A DNA stretch of 64,000 nucleotides from Bacteroidota bacterium (GTDB taxonomy: Bacteria; Bacteroidota; Bacteroidia; Bacteroidales; Paludibacteraceae), in contig JAEWAN010000027.1 in NCBI GenBank assembly GCA_023391625.1, positions 123,139-187,138 of the forward strand. Direction: 5' to 3'. Position 1 is the first letter of the stretch; every line of letters starts with the position of its first letter. Of this stretch, positions 27,134-36,212 are shown in pieces. A program made the position numbers and the translations under genes. The notes under the pieces were generated by a model that searched no databases, was not told where the DNA came from, and saw only the letters and a program-made list of their open reading frames with translations.

Positions 27134-27713
27134 AGTCGTGTCGTACTGTCGTATTGGAATCATTGAATCTGTAAGTCAGTCAATCCATTAATAACCGACT
27201 ATGTGCAGATACGCAGATTCGATTTTCCGAGCACAGTAAAGCGGAACAATCATTCCCGTTTACAAAGGCAAAGCAAGCATGGGGCTTTATGTCGGCTAAA
27301 AGGTCAAGCGGCTGCGCCGTTTCCCGATAAATCTTCCTCTCGCTTCGCTGCGAGCGTATTTATCGGGAAAACCTTGTATCCGACCACCCCGTGCAAAAGA
27401 GCCTTTGAAAACGGAAACGACCGCCCCGCCACCCACCGACCGAAAGGGAAAAATAAGGTGGAGGTTACGGGGAAGCAGACGGCAGGGACAGCCACCGCAG
27501 AAAGGCAGACGGACGGCACGCCGCAGGGTATTTACGAAGAAAATACCGTAGCTTATTAGGGAATTTTCCGAGCCGCAATACTACGTATCGCTGAAAATTC
27601 CCCAATAAGGCAAGGGGCAAGCCCCTCTGCACACCCCATCGGGGACGGCATTTGCCGCCCCCGGAGATACAAAAAATCATTGTTTCACAAGCCAAAAAAG
27701 AAAGGAAGAATAT
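27134..27713 (+). other. Hairpin-rich non-coding region, likely containing oriT
   Basis: This GC-rich gap between the RhuM-like gene and mob has several strong inverted repeats. The first is TTTCCCGATAAAT / ATTTATCGGGAAA (27320-27370), with a nested CTCGC-TTCGCT-GCGAG (27339-27354). The second is an imperfect 16-base repeat around GGGAATTTTC (27553-27568 with 27593-27608). The third is AGGGGC-AA-GCCCCT (27613-27626). The last two lie just before the relaxase gene, the usual place of a MobV oriT. A 118-codon open frame across the region is judged not to be a gene. No nic site can be fixed. Confidence 0.55.
27320..27370. repeat. Perfect 13-base inverted repeat with nested hairpin
   Basis: TTTCCCGATAAAT (27320-27332) and ATTTATCGGGAAA (27358-27370) enclose a smaller stem CTCGC/GCGAG. 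It is not followed by a T-run, which argues against a simple terminator. Confidence 0.8.
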
Positions 27714-29071
27714 ATGGGTTTCGTAGTTTTACACATGGAAAAGGCGCACGGCAGCGACAGCGGAACGACCGCACATATAGAGCGTTTCATCATTCCGAAG
27801 AACGCCGACCCCACACGCACGCACCTGAACCGCAGGCTCATCGAATACCCCGACGGGGTGAAAGACCGTTCGGCGGCTATACAGCGGAGATTGGAAGAAG
27901 CGGGGCTGACCGCAAAATCGGAAGCAACCAAGTACGGGCTATCCGCATCAACGTGTCGGGAACGCACGAGGACATGAAACGGATAGAGGAAGAGGGGCGT
28001 TTGGACGAGTGGTGCGCCGACAATCTGAAATACTTCGCCGACACGTTCGGAAAGGAGAACATCGTGGCGGCTCACCTGCACAGGGACGAGGAAACGCCGC
28101 ACATACACGTCACGCTCGTTCCCATCGTTAAGGGAGAGCGAAAGCGCAGGAAACGGGAGGAACAGACGAAAAAACGATACCGCAAGAAACCGACCGACAC
28201 CGCGAGGCTGTGCGCAGACGATATTATGACACGGCTGAAATTGAAGTCCTACCAAGATACCTATGCCGAAGCGATGGCGAAATACGGGCTACAAAGGGGC
28301 ATAGACGGCTCGAAGGCTCGCCACAAGTCCACGCAGCAGTATTATCGGGATATACAGAAACTCTCCGACGACCTCAAAGCGGAAGTGGTGGATTTGCAGC
28401 GGCAGAAAGAAACGGCACGGGAAGAACTAAGACGGGCGAAAATAGAAATACAGACCGAGAAGCTGAAAGGGGCGGCAACCACCGCAGCCGCCAACATTGC
28501 CGAGAGTGTCGGTTCTCTTTTCGGCAGCAACAAGGTCAAGACGCTGGAAAGGGAGAACACCGCCCTGCATAGGGAGGTAGCCGACCACAAGGAAACCATC
28601 GAAGCCCTGCAAGACAGAATACAGACCATGCAGGCAGACCACAGCCGACAGATGGCGGAAGTAGAACGGAAGCACCGCAGGGAGATAGCGGACAAGGAAA
28701 CGCAGCACAAGGAGGAAATATCTTTCTTGAAAACGGTAATCGCAAAGGCGGCGGCATGGCTTCCCTATTTCCGTGAAATGCTCCGAATCGAAAACCTCTG
28801 CCGCCTTATTGGGTTCGATGAAAGACAGACCGCAACGCTCGTCAAGGGAAAGCCGTTGGAGTATGCGGGGGAACTCTATTCGGAGGAACACGGACGGAAA
28901 TTCACGACTGAAAAGGCAGGGTTTCAAGTGATGAAAGACCCGACAGACGGGACGAAGCTGGTTCTTGCCATCGCCCGAAAGCCCATTGCCGAGTGGTTCA
29001 AGGAGCAATTCGAGAAGTTAAGGCAGAACATACGGCAGCCTATTCCACGACAAAATAGGCTCAAAATATAA
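27714..29071 (+). pseudogene. mob: MobV-family relaxase, broken by a one-base frameshift
   Basis: Translation from 27714 (GGAAG upstream) gives a MobV N-terminus with HIERFII and the motif THLNRRLIEYPDGV, then runs into a stop at 27977. The rest of the protein continues in another frame from about 27911: KIGSNQVRAIRINVSG, then the metal-binding motif HRDEETPHIHVTLVP, a basic stretch and a long coiled coil (about 28330-28740). The junction CTGACCGCAAAATC needs one extra base to join EEAGLT with RKIGSN. Without it no full relaxase is made, so the element should not mobilise itself. A sequencing error or programmed shift are alternatives. Intact length would be about 450 residues. Confidence 0.85.
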
Positions 29072-29131
29072 ATACTATACGTTAATTGTTAAATAGTCAT
29101 TCAAAAACTCACTTCGCATTTGGAATTTTAC

Positions 29132-29139
29132 TACTTTTG
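29132..29139 (+). promoter_or_regulatory. -7 promoter element of the R-M gene
   Basis: TACTTTTG matches TAnnTTTG. A strong Shine-Dalgarno GGAGG (29150-29154) follows, four bases before the ATG at 29159, and together they fix the start. Own promoter means the R-M gene does not depend on mob transcription. Confidence 0.65.
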
Positions 29140-29158
29140 TATTATGAATGGAGGTTTT

Positions 29159-32100
29159 ATGGACGTAAAGAAACACATAACAGCATTAGGTTTTATTCCT
29201 AAGAATGGAACAAGTGGTATATATCATAAGGTATATTCAGGCCACAACAACTATGTCATATCCATTGATTTTGATAAGGAACATATTGAATACGGTGATA
29301 AAATCATAGCAGAAAGTAAAACCACACAGAATTTTTCGCAGCCCGAAAATTTTGTGGTGCTTGAGTGTGTTGATAGATTACTTATACAAGGATATAAGCC
29401 TCAAAATATTATTCTTGAAAAGACTTGGCCATCTGGGCATGGAACATCGGGCAGATTGGATATTTGCGTTAATCGAGAGGATGGTGCGCCATATATGCTT
29501 ATTGAATGTAAAACCTATGGGAAAGAGTACAATAAAGAGTCGGCAAGGATTCATAAAGACGGAGGCCAATTATTCACATATTTCCAATTGTCTGGTGGCA
29601 AAGCAGATGTAATAATGCTGTATGCTTCAGAATTGAAAGGCAATAAGTTTATCTATGTAAATGAGATTATCAAGATTGAAGATGATTATCGTAATGGTGA
29701 TGTAAAGGATATTTATGAAAAATGGAATAAGCTTACCAAAGATAATGGTATTTTTGATTCTTGGGTACAGCCATACAATTTCCAAAGTAAAGCCTTGACA
29801 AAGGGGCAGCTGAAAGAGATAAAAGCTGAGGATTCAAGTTTTATATTCAACCGCTTCCTTGAAATATTGCGTCATAATGTAGTTTCTGATAAGGGCAATG
29901 CTTTTAATAAGATATTTACACTTTTCTTGTGCAAGGTTTATGATGAAACAACTGCGGAAGAGGGTGAAGAGTTAAAATTCCAATGGCTTGATGGACGAGA
30001 TAATCATGTTGATTTTCAACTGCGCTTGACAGACCTTTATAGTAAAGGTATGAAAAGGTTTTTGGATAGAACTGTCAGCGACTTTAACAACGAGGATTTT
30101 GACAAGCGTTGTGCCAGCCTAAATGAAGATACAAAACAGTATCTTTTAAGGGAGGTAAACAAACTTCGTCTTGAAAAAAATAACGAGTTCGCAATCAAGG
30201 AAGTGTATGACAATGCTTCATTTGAAGAAAATGCAAAGGTTGTAAAAGAAGTTGTAGAGTTGATTCAGGGTTATAGAATCCGATATAATAAACGCCAACA
30301 ATACCTATCCGATTTCTTTGAATTACTTCTTACTACTGGTCTTAAACAAGAAGCTGGACAGTACTTTACGCCTGTCCCCATTGCCCAATTTATTATTAAG
30401 AGCCTTCCGCTGGATTCCATTATGGCAGAAAAACTATCTCGTAAAGATGGTGAGATTTTGCCATATATGATTGACTATGCAGCAGGTAGCGGTCACTTTA
30501 TCACAGAGTTTATGCATGAGATACAAGACATCATAAATAATTGTGATACCTCTAAATATATTGAAGAGACAAGGAAGCATCTTATCAATTGGCAGAATTG
30601 CCATTTTGATTGGGCGACAGACTATGTATATGGCATCGAAAAGGATTATCGACTTGTAAAAGTTGGTAAAGTCGGTTGTTATTTACATGGTGATGGTTTA
30701 GCAAATGTTATCCTAAGCGACGGTCTTGCGAATTTTAGCAATAACAAAGAGTATAAGGGAAAACTACGCAAGCAAGTGGATGATAGTCAAAAGGATAATC
30801 AGCAGTTTGATATTATATTGAGTAACCCACCGTATTCTGTATCTTCATTCCGCCAGACAACTCGTGATTATTATACAGAGCAAGACTTTGAGCTGTATAA
30901 CTCATTGACAGATAATAGCTCTGAAATAGAGTGTCTCTTTATTGAGCGTACCAAACAGTTACTCAAAGATGGTGGTATAGCCGGTGTTATATTGCCAAGT
31001 TCAATATTGAGTAATTCAGGTATCTATACTAAAGCTCGCGAGATTATATTGCAATACTTTGATATTGTTGCAATAGCAGAATTGGGGAGCAATACATTTA
31101 TGGCAACTAATACCAATACTGTTGTTCTATTCCTGCGCCGTAGAGATAACTATTTTGCAGCAAACACCAAGAATGCTGTTGATACATTCTTCCGTACATT
31201 AAATGATGTAACTATCAACGGCATAGAAACTCCAGCCTCAAAATATGTAGCTCATGTTTGGGATGGGATTGATTATGCCGATTATGTTACATTGTTACAA
31301 AAATCGCCAAATGACAAGGTAAAGGCGCACGAGATATATGCAGAGTATAAAAAGAAAATCTCTGCCAAAAGTGAGGCGAAGTTATATGAAGCGATATTAA
31401 GTATAGAAGCTGAAAAGCTTTTGTACTATGTATTAGCATATCCTCAGAAGGTCGTTATTGTAAAGAGTGGTGAGAAAGACATTGAAAAACGCTTTTTAGG
31501 CTATGAGTTTTCAAACCGCCGAGGTAATGAGGGAATCCATGCTATACAGAAAGGCAAGAACATAGATGAATGCACCAAACTCTTCGATGCTAATAGCTAT
31601 GATAACCCTGAAAAAGCAAGTACTTATGTATATAAAGCTTTCAAAGGCGACTATACCACACCTATAGCAGAGGGTATGCAAACACATGTATCTCGCATAT
31701 CATTGATTGATATGCTCACTTTTGATAGATATATTTTTGAAAAAGGGATAAACTTAAATTCAAAAAAAAAAGTAGTCTTTAATTGTGCCTATACATTAAA
31801 ACCGTTGGATAAACTTGTGAACTTTCAAAGTGGCTTATGGAAAGGCGAAAAAGGTTTGTTGCAAGTAGTAAAGGTTCTACGCAACACAAACTTTAAGTTA
31901 AATAATGGCTTCTTAGATTATGGCGATGTTGCGGAAATAGAAGTAGAAACCACTCAATTAGCAACACGCACATTGCAATATGGAGACATTATATTAGAAA
32001 AATCAGGCGGTAGCGATACGCAAGCAATCGGAAGAGTTGTATTGTTTGATAAGAATGATAACGAAACATATTCTTATTCGAATTTTTGTTCCAGAGTAAG

Positions 32101-32917
32101 AGTAAAGGATACTTCTGAAGTAAATTCGCTATATCTGTGGATTGTTTTGCATAATTTTTATTGCAAAGGCGGAACTATTCCCTTACAAAATGGCATTAGA
32201 CTTCTTAATATTGATATGGACGGGTATTCTAAAATTAAAATTCCCGTTCCCCCTATTGATATTCAGAAACAGATTGTAGAAGAAATTTGTAAGGTTGATA
32301 AGTCTGTTTCATCCGCTATGCAACAGATTAAAAAGCTTGAAAAAAATATAGAGGATTTGCTGTCCTCAATTAATTTTAAAGATGGTACACTAAATGCTAT
32401 TGCGCCATTTGCTACTAAGTCTATTAAGTATAATGATATAGATTCTGAAACATACATCACAACTGATAATATGCTTCAGAACAAGTTGGGGATTATCCCA
32501 TTTGAAGGAGAGGCGAATATTTCATCCATTACGGAATACAAGAATGAAGATATATTGATTTCCAATATTCGCCCATATCTTAAAAAGATTTGGTTTGCGG
32601 ATAAGAAAGGTGGTTGTTCAAAAGATGTTCTTGTGTTAAGGTCTGCCGATACAAGCAAATATCTTCCTAAGTACATTTTCTATATGCTTAGTAGAGATGT
32701 ATTCTTTGACTATATAATGGAAGGTAAAAAGGGAATCAAGATGCCACGAGGTAATAAGGAAGACATTTTGAAATATAGGATTCCAATTCCATCTCCAGAA
32801 GAACAGCAGCGTATCGTGTCTAAGGTTGAAGAATTGGAAGCAGAGATAAAAGTTGCTCGTAAAGTTATCGAAAATGCCGCAAGTCAAAAGCAGACAGTGT
32901 TAGATAGGTATTTATAA
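29159..32917 (+). CDS. Single-chain Type IIG-like restriction-modification enzyme
   Basis: This 1252-residue protein combines three activities. The N-terminus has a PD-(D/E)xK nuclease core like the HsdR N-domain (Asp101 in SGRLDICV, Glu116 and Lys118 in IECKTYG). The middle is an N6-adenine methyltransferase of the HsdM type, with the SAM motif DYAAGSGHF (from Asp439) and the catalytic motif NPPY at 556-559. The C-terminus has two HsdS-like target-recognition halves, each ending in a conserved helix (PVPPIDIQKQIVEEI and PIPSPEEQQRIVSKVEEL). No helicase or ATPase motor is present, so it is not Type I. It should recognise a bipartite site, methylate it and cut nearby. AT-rich composition unlike int/mob marks it as cargo. 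Confidence 0.88.
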   Translation: MDVKKHITALGFIPKNGTSGIYHKVYSGHNNYVISIDFDKEHIEYGDKIIAESKTTQNFSQPENFVVLECVDRLLIQGYKPQNIILEKTWPSGHGTSGRLDICVNREDGAPYMLIECKTYGKEYNKESARIHKDGGQLFTYFQLSGGKADVIMLYASELKGNKFIYVNEIIKIEDDYRNGDVKDIYEKWNKLTKDNGIFDSWVQPYNFQSKALTKGQLKEIKAEDSSFIFNRFLEILRHNVVSDKGNAFNKIFTLFLCKVYDETTAEEGEELKFQWLDGRDNHVDFQLRLTDLYSKGMKRFLDRTVSDFNNEDFDKRCASLNEDTKQYLLREVNKLRLEKNNEFAIKEVYDNASFEENAKVVKEVVELIQGYRIRYNKRQQYLSDFFELLLTTGLKQEAGQYFTPVPIAQFIIKSLPLDSIMAEKLSRKDGEILPYMIDYAAGSGHFITEFMHEIQDIINNCDTSKYIEETRKHLINWQNCHFDWATDYVYGIEKDYRLVKVGKVGCYLHGDGLANVILSDGLANFSNNKEYKGKLRKQVDDSQKDNQQFDIILSNPPYSVSSFRQTTRDYYTEQDFELYNSLTDNSSEIECLFIERTKQLLKDGGIAGVILPSSILSNSGIYTKAREIILQYFDIVAIAELGSNTFMATNTNTVVLFLRRRDNYFAANTKNAVDTFFRTLNDVTINGIETPASKYVAHVWDGIDYADYVTLLQKSPNDKVKAHEIYAEYKKKISAKSEAKLYEAILSIEAEKLLYYVLAYPQKVVIVKSGEKDIEKRFLGYEFSNRRGNEGIHAIQKGKNIDECTKLFDANSYDNPEKASTYVYKAFKGDYTTPIAEGMQTHVSRISLIDMLTFDRYIFEKGINLNSKKKVVFNCAYTLKPLDKLVNFQSGLWKGEKGLLQVVKVLRNTNFKLNNGFLDYGDVAEIEVETTQLATRTLQYGDIILEKSGGSDTQAIGRVVLFDKNDNETYSYSNFCSRVRVKDTSEVNSLYLWIVLHNFYCKGGTIPLQNGIRLLNIDMDGYSKIKIPVPPIDIQKQIVEEICKVDKSVSSAMQQIKKLEKNIEDLLSSINFKDGTLNAIAPFATKSIKYNDIDSETYITTDNMLQNKLGIIPFEGEANISSITEYKNEDILISNIRPYLKKIWFADKKGGCSKDVLVLRSADTSKYLPKYIFYMLSRDVFFDYIMEGKKGIKMPRGNKEDILKYRIPIPSPEEQQRIVSKVEELEAEIKVARKVIENAASQKQTVLDRYL

Positions 32918-33318
32918 GCAACAACTCCTGATACATTGATGATGTATCAGGAGTTGTTCTTGTAAAAAGCCACATATGCTGAAATAAATTTGTATCAGAT
33001 ATTGCTAATTCAGAGAATCCTCGTATCTTTGTAAATAGAAAGAGTTATTTGACAGCATAGCACCGCAAAACGCTGAAATTCGCACGGTTTCTAACTCGTT
33101 ACCACTACTTCTCAAATAATTCGCTAAAAGTTTATTTCCCAATCGGTTAAGTCAAACCGTTGAAAATCTAAAATAAAATGTAGCAAAAACATATTCCGAT
33201 TTTCCACAAACGCTTTATTATACCTTCTGAAATCATCCTTACTTAAAACAATACCCCAAAACAAATTCGGATACTTGCACTCTAATCTATCCCGAATCAA
33301 AGCCTATATTCTCCAACC
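32918..33318. other. Right end of the mobile element and junction region
   Basis: About 400 bases without an ORF. It holds the R-M terminator, a promoter-like GTATCTTTG (33026-33034) that also fits the integrase core site, an inverted copy of GCGTTTTGCG (33064-33073), and GTTACCAC (33097-33104), which also occurs near the left end (25361-25368). These pairings suggest the element's right arm reaches to about 33.1 kb. Confidence 0.5.
32920..32958 (+). terminator. Terminator of the R-M gene
   Basis: A perfect 17-base stem AACAACTCCTGATACAT with a five-base loop starts three bases after the stop codon and ends in TTCTTGT. Confidence 0.85.
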
Positions 33319-34329
33319 TTAAAGATCGCAATTTACCTCTATATAACGGAATGTTCCGAGTTTTGGTTCTAAATACCCATCTATTCTATCTAACTGGACA
33401 AGAGCTGTTTTTCGAGGAGAAACCGCCGTTTCCGACCAATGCGTATGAAGGACATAATACATTTCACCTTCTGCAGTGAATGTTATATCACCATGCCCGG
33501 TTCCATTATATCCCACTTTACCACGGTCAATAACAGGATTTTCCTCATATCTTTTCCAAGGTCCGTAAGGAGAATCAGCAGTAGCATAACCAACGGCATA
33601 ATTCACATTACGGAAATCATTCGCCGAATAAAAAAAGTAATACAGTTCACCTTCTTTCAAAACAGCCGGCCCTTCAGCGACTGTCCATCCAGTACTTTCC
33701 GTATCTTCCCATGTTCCCGCTTCCGCCTCAATACATTCTGTAAGCGTATTTTCATCCATTATTTTAAGGTCTTCGCTCAGTTCTGCTACAAACAAACGGT
33801 TACCTTCCGTTAAACGGACATGATATAAATATACTTTACCATCATCATCAAAGAGGACAAACGGGTCTATCTGCCGCGTGACTGTGGAAACCGGTTTTAA
33901 CTCATCCTGCGTGAAAGGACCTAACGGACTGAACGAAGAAGCAATAGCTATTTGCTCATCCGCTGTATAAGCCATATAAAATTTTCCGTTGTAATGAAAC
34001 ACCTGAGGAGCCCAAAATCCTTTTGTACCATAAGCGTCACCCTTTACCAAAGCATAGCCATTAGTTGCACCGCTCGGACCTTCCCAGTGTACCAAATCAA
34101 CAGAAGTATAAACAGGGAACCCTTCCACTTGTTCCCCGTTTATTTTTTTATCCAATAAGTGTCCGTCATCTGTTCCATACAAATAATATGTCCCTTCCCA
34201 ATAAAAAATAGTCGGATCGGCTAACAAGGGATTGCGCCCCAGCTGCTTTTCCACATCAGAAGCACCTTTTACAGTCCCCTGACTGCAAAATAAGACAAGC
34301 GAACAAATCAAAATAAAAGTATTTTTCAC
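33319..34329 (-). CDS. Secreted glycoside hydrolase family 43 enzyme
   Basis: The 336-residue protein has a signal peptide (hydrophobic FILICSLVLFCSQG) with cleavage probably near VKGA, residue 23. It carries a GH43 beta-propeller with catalytic Asp38 (LADPTIFY), Asp in QIDPFVLFDDDG and Glu in VAEGPAVLKEG; GTGHGDI is also conserved. It differs enough from the other GH43 here to suggest a different linkage specificity. It is 16 bases downstream of the GH2 gene, so both are co-transcribed and likely act on the same arabinose- or xylose-containing glycan. Confidence 0.9.
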   Translation of the reverse strand: MKNTFILICSLVLFCSQGTVKGASDVEKQLGRNPLLADPTIFYWEGTYYLYGTDDGHLLDKKINGEQVEGFPVYTSVDLVHWEGPSGATNGYALVKGDAYGTKGFWAPQVFHYNGKFYMAYTADEQIAIASSFSPLGPFTQDELKPVSTVTRQIDPFVLFDDDGKVYLYHVRLTEGNRLFVAELSEDLKIMDENTLTECIEAEAGTWEDTESTGWTVAEGPAVLKEGELYYFFYSANDFRNVNYAVGYATADSPYGPWKRYEENPVIDRGKVGYNGTGHGDITFTAEGEMYYVLHTHWSETAVSPRKTALVQLDRIDGYLEPKLGTFRYIEVNCDL

Positions 34330-34345
34330 GACACTATCGGCTGAG

Positions 34346-36163
34346 CTACTTATTCAATGAATTACATATCTCTTCATTTATTTTTTTCAACCTGTCCTCT
34401 TCCAGTTTTATCACTTTCCGGTCATACGTTATTAACCCGTTAACCTCACCTTCTACATCTGTGGTTTGGGTATAAACAGCGCCGGAAAATCCGCGTTGAA
34501 TCATTTCTTTCAGCTGTTCCGCATACTTTACATATTCATCAGTTACATCTTTGGAGCTTTTAAACTGAATATATCCCCAGTTCCCGTCCGGTCTCCACAA
34601 GTGACCATCCAGAGGCAAGCCTATTCCACCGTACTCTCCTAACACATTAACACGTTCCGGGTCATATAAATACATTTCAGGCCCAGGATAATTATGCAAG
34701 TCCAACATATCTCCTGTAAGATAATGGTTTCCTCCACTGGCCGGATTTACCAAACGGGAAGGATCATAAGCTTGTGTCCATTCCGTTATTTCCGGAGTTT
34801 TAAACTGTCCCCAGGCTTCATTAAAAGGAACCCAAACTACAATACTTGGATAAGAAATCAGATAATCCATAATTTCCTTCCATTCCTTACGATAATTTGC
34901 TTCAGACTCTGGAGTACGGACAAGTTCCGTCCCATTAAAATAATTTCGGTTTTGCCACTGAGGCGCACGGTCGCCGCTTGGCATATCCTGCCAGACAAGC
35001 AAGCCGATACGGTCACAATAAGTGTACCAACGGGCAGGCTCAACCTTCACGTGTTTACGAATCATATTATATCCGAAGTCTTTCGTTTTTTGTATATCAA
35101 ACAAGAGAGCTTCGTCCGTAGGAGCAGTGTAAAGCCCGTCCGGCCACCATCCCTGATCCAGCGGACCAAACTGGAAATAATCTTTATTATTCAACTGCAT
35201 ACGCACAATGCCATTCGCATCTTTTTTAGTGGAGATTTTACGCATAGCAGCATAACTTTTCACCTCGTCCGCAACTTTATTTTTATCATACAGTTTCACC
35301 TCCACGTCATACAAAAACGGATTTTCCGGTGACCACAATTTTGCTTCCGGTATACCAAGTTCCATGGTTTGACCGGCTGCACCCTTTCCTGATGCCACCG
35401 TTTTATCCCCTTCTTTTACACATATCTCCACAAGGTCGCCAGGCACTGCATTAACAGTTTCAGCTTCTATAATCAGTTTCTTCCGATCTATATCCGGAAT
35501 AGTCTTAATATTAGCAATATGTTTGCTATTCACAGGTTCCAGCCATACGGTTTGCCAAATACCGGAAACAGGGGTATACCAGATTCCTTCCGGATAATTC
35601 ACTTGTTTTCCCCTCGGTTGATAGCTACTATCCGTTCCATCCCATACTTTAACCACCAACTTCTGATTTCCAGATTTATTAAGGTACGGAGTTATATCAA
35701 AATAGAAAGGCGTGTAACCTCCGGTATGCGCCCCTACCTTTATATCATTAAGAAAAACTTCCGCCTTCCAGTCCACAGCCCCAAAATGCAACAAGATATT
35801 TTTATTTTTCCAATCGGACGGCACGGTAAAAGATGTTCTATACCAAAGTTCATTATCCTGCCCTAATTCTCTCATCACGCCGGACAGACTGGATTCCACA
35901 GCAAAAGGAACCAATATCTTCCCATCAAATTGTTCCGGCTCTGCTTTTCCTATCGGAAGAATGGCGTAATCCCACAATCCATTCAGATTTTTCCAGTTCT
36001 CACGCTCCATAATAGGACGCGGATATTCCGGTAAAACATTATTCACATCTACTTTTTCCGCCCAAGGAGTTTTTATTTTATCTCCCTGAGGAGCCCACTG
36101 GGCATAAAGCGTATTGACAGCCAAGGCGCTTCCCAATAAAATTGTTAAAAACGTATTTTTCAT
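34346..36163 (-). CDS. Secreted glycoside hydrolase family 2 enzyme
   Basis: This 605-residue protein has a signal peptide (cleavage likely after LYA, leaving Gln22 first). A sugar-binding jelly-roll domain (about 45-215), an immunoglobulin-like domain and a TIM-barrel follow. Catalytic acid/base Glu449 (VPFNEAWG) and nucleophile Glu510 (LGEYGG) are present. It is shorter than LacZ-type beta-galactosidases and resembles compact Bacteroidetes GH2 enzymes of beta-galactosidase, beta-glucuronidase or arabinosidase type; the specificity cannot be told. It is the first gene of the minus-strand glycan unit, divergent from the regulator. Confidence 0.9.
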   Translation of the reverse strand: MKNTFLTILLGSALAVNTLYAQWAPQGDKIKTPWAEKVDVNNVLPEYPRPIMERENWKNLNGLWDYAILPIGKAEPEQFDGKILVPFAVESSLSGVMRELGQDNELWYRTSFTVPSDWKNKNILLHFGAVDWKAEVFLNDIKVGAHTGGYTPFYFDITPYLNKSGNQKLVVKVWDGTDSSYQPRGKQVNYPEGIWYTPVSGIWQTVWLEPVNSKHIANIKTIPDIDRKKLIIEAETVNAVPGDLVEICVKEGDKTVASGKGAAGQTMELGIPEAKLWSPENPFLYDVEVKLYDKNKVADEVKSYAAMRKISTKKDANGIVRMQLNNKDYFQFGPLDQGWWPDGLYTAPTDEALLFDIQKTKDFGYNMIRKHVKVEPARWYTYCDRIGLLVWQDMPSGDRAPQWQNRNYFNGTELVRTPESEANYRKEWKEIMDYLISYPSIVVWVPFNEAWGQFKTPEITEWTQAYDPSRLVNPASGGNHYLTGDMLDLHNYPGPEMYLYDPERVNVLGEYGGIGLPLDGHLWRPDGNWGYIQFKSSKDVTDEYVKYAEQLKEMIQRGFSGAVYTQTTDVEGEVNGLITYDRKVIKLEEDRLKKINEEICNSLNK

Positions 36164-36212
36164 ATCTGATCAATTTAAAATATAACGTATAAAAATTATC
36201 CTTTCATTCCAC

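Larger units (their letters stand above)
25247..33034 (+). mobile_element. Integrated mobilizable element with integrase, relaxase remnant and R-M cargo
   Basis: The element carries int, a RhuM-like gene, hairpin-rich oriT-like DNA, a MobV relaxase pseudogene and a Type IIG-like R-M gene, all on the plus strand, inserted in a minus-strand CAZyme cluster. The int-to-mob part is much richer in GC than the host, while the R-M gene is AT-rich. The limits are tentative: 25247 and 33034 are where GTAAATTTG and GTATCTTTG occur, both fitting the GTAnnTTTG core used by CTnDOT-type integrases. Inverted GCGTTTTGCG motifs (25420-25429 and 33064-33073) may be integrase arm sites, in which case the right end lies somewhat beyond 33034. 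There is no conjugation machinery, so transfer would need a helper. Confidence 0.75.

Noticed and set aside
27203..27559. 118-codon open frame between the RhuM-like gene and mob
   Set aside because: It runs through strong inverted repeats, has an odd composition and no domain, and ends at the edge of the oriT-like repeats; it is most likely a chance frame in GC-rich DNA.
27680..27910. N-terminal part of the long frame that contains the relaxase C-terminus
   Set aside because: It translates to a basic, low-quality sequence, while the overlapping frame from 27714 gives the true MobV N-terminus. The long frame is a by-product of the frameshift.
32920..32958. Inverted repeat after the R-M gene as a transposon terminal repeat
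   Set aside because: No matching copy exists at the left end, and position right after the stop codon with a following T-rich tract fits a terminator.
34694..35332. 212-codon frame antisense to the GH2 gene
   Set aside because: It is the mirror of a well-supported GH2 coding region and carries no own signals. The same applies to long antisense frames in ahpF (22070-22645), the distal GH43 gene (24689-25231), the integrase (26009-26683) and the relaxase (28427-29008).
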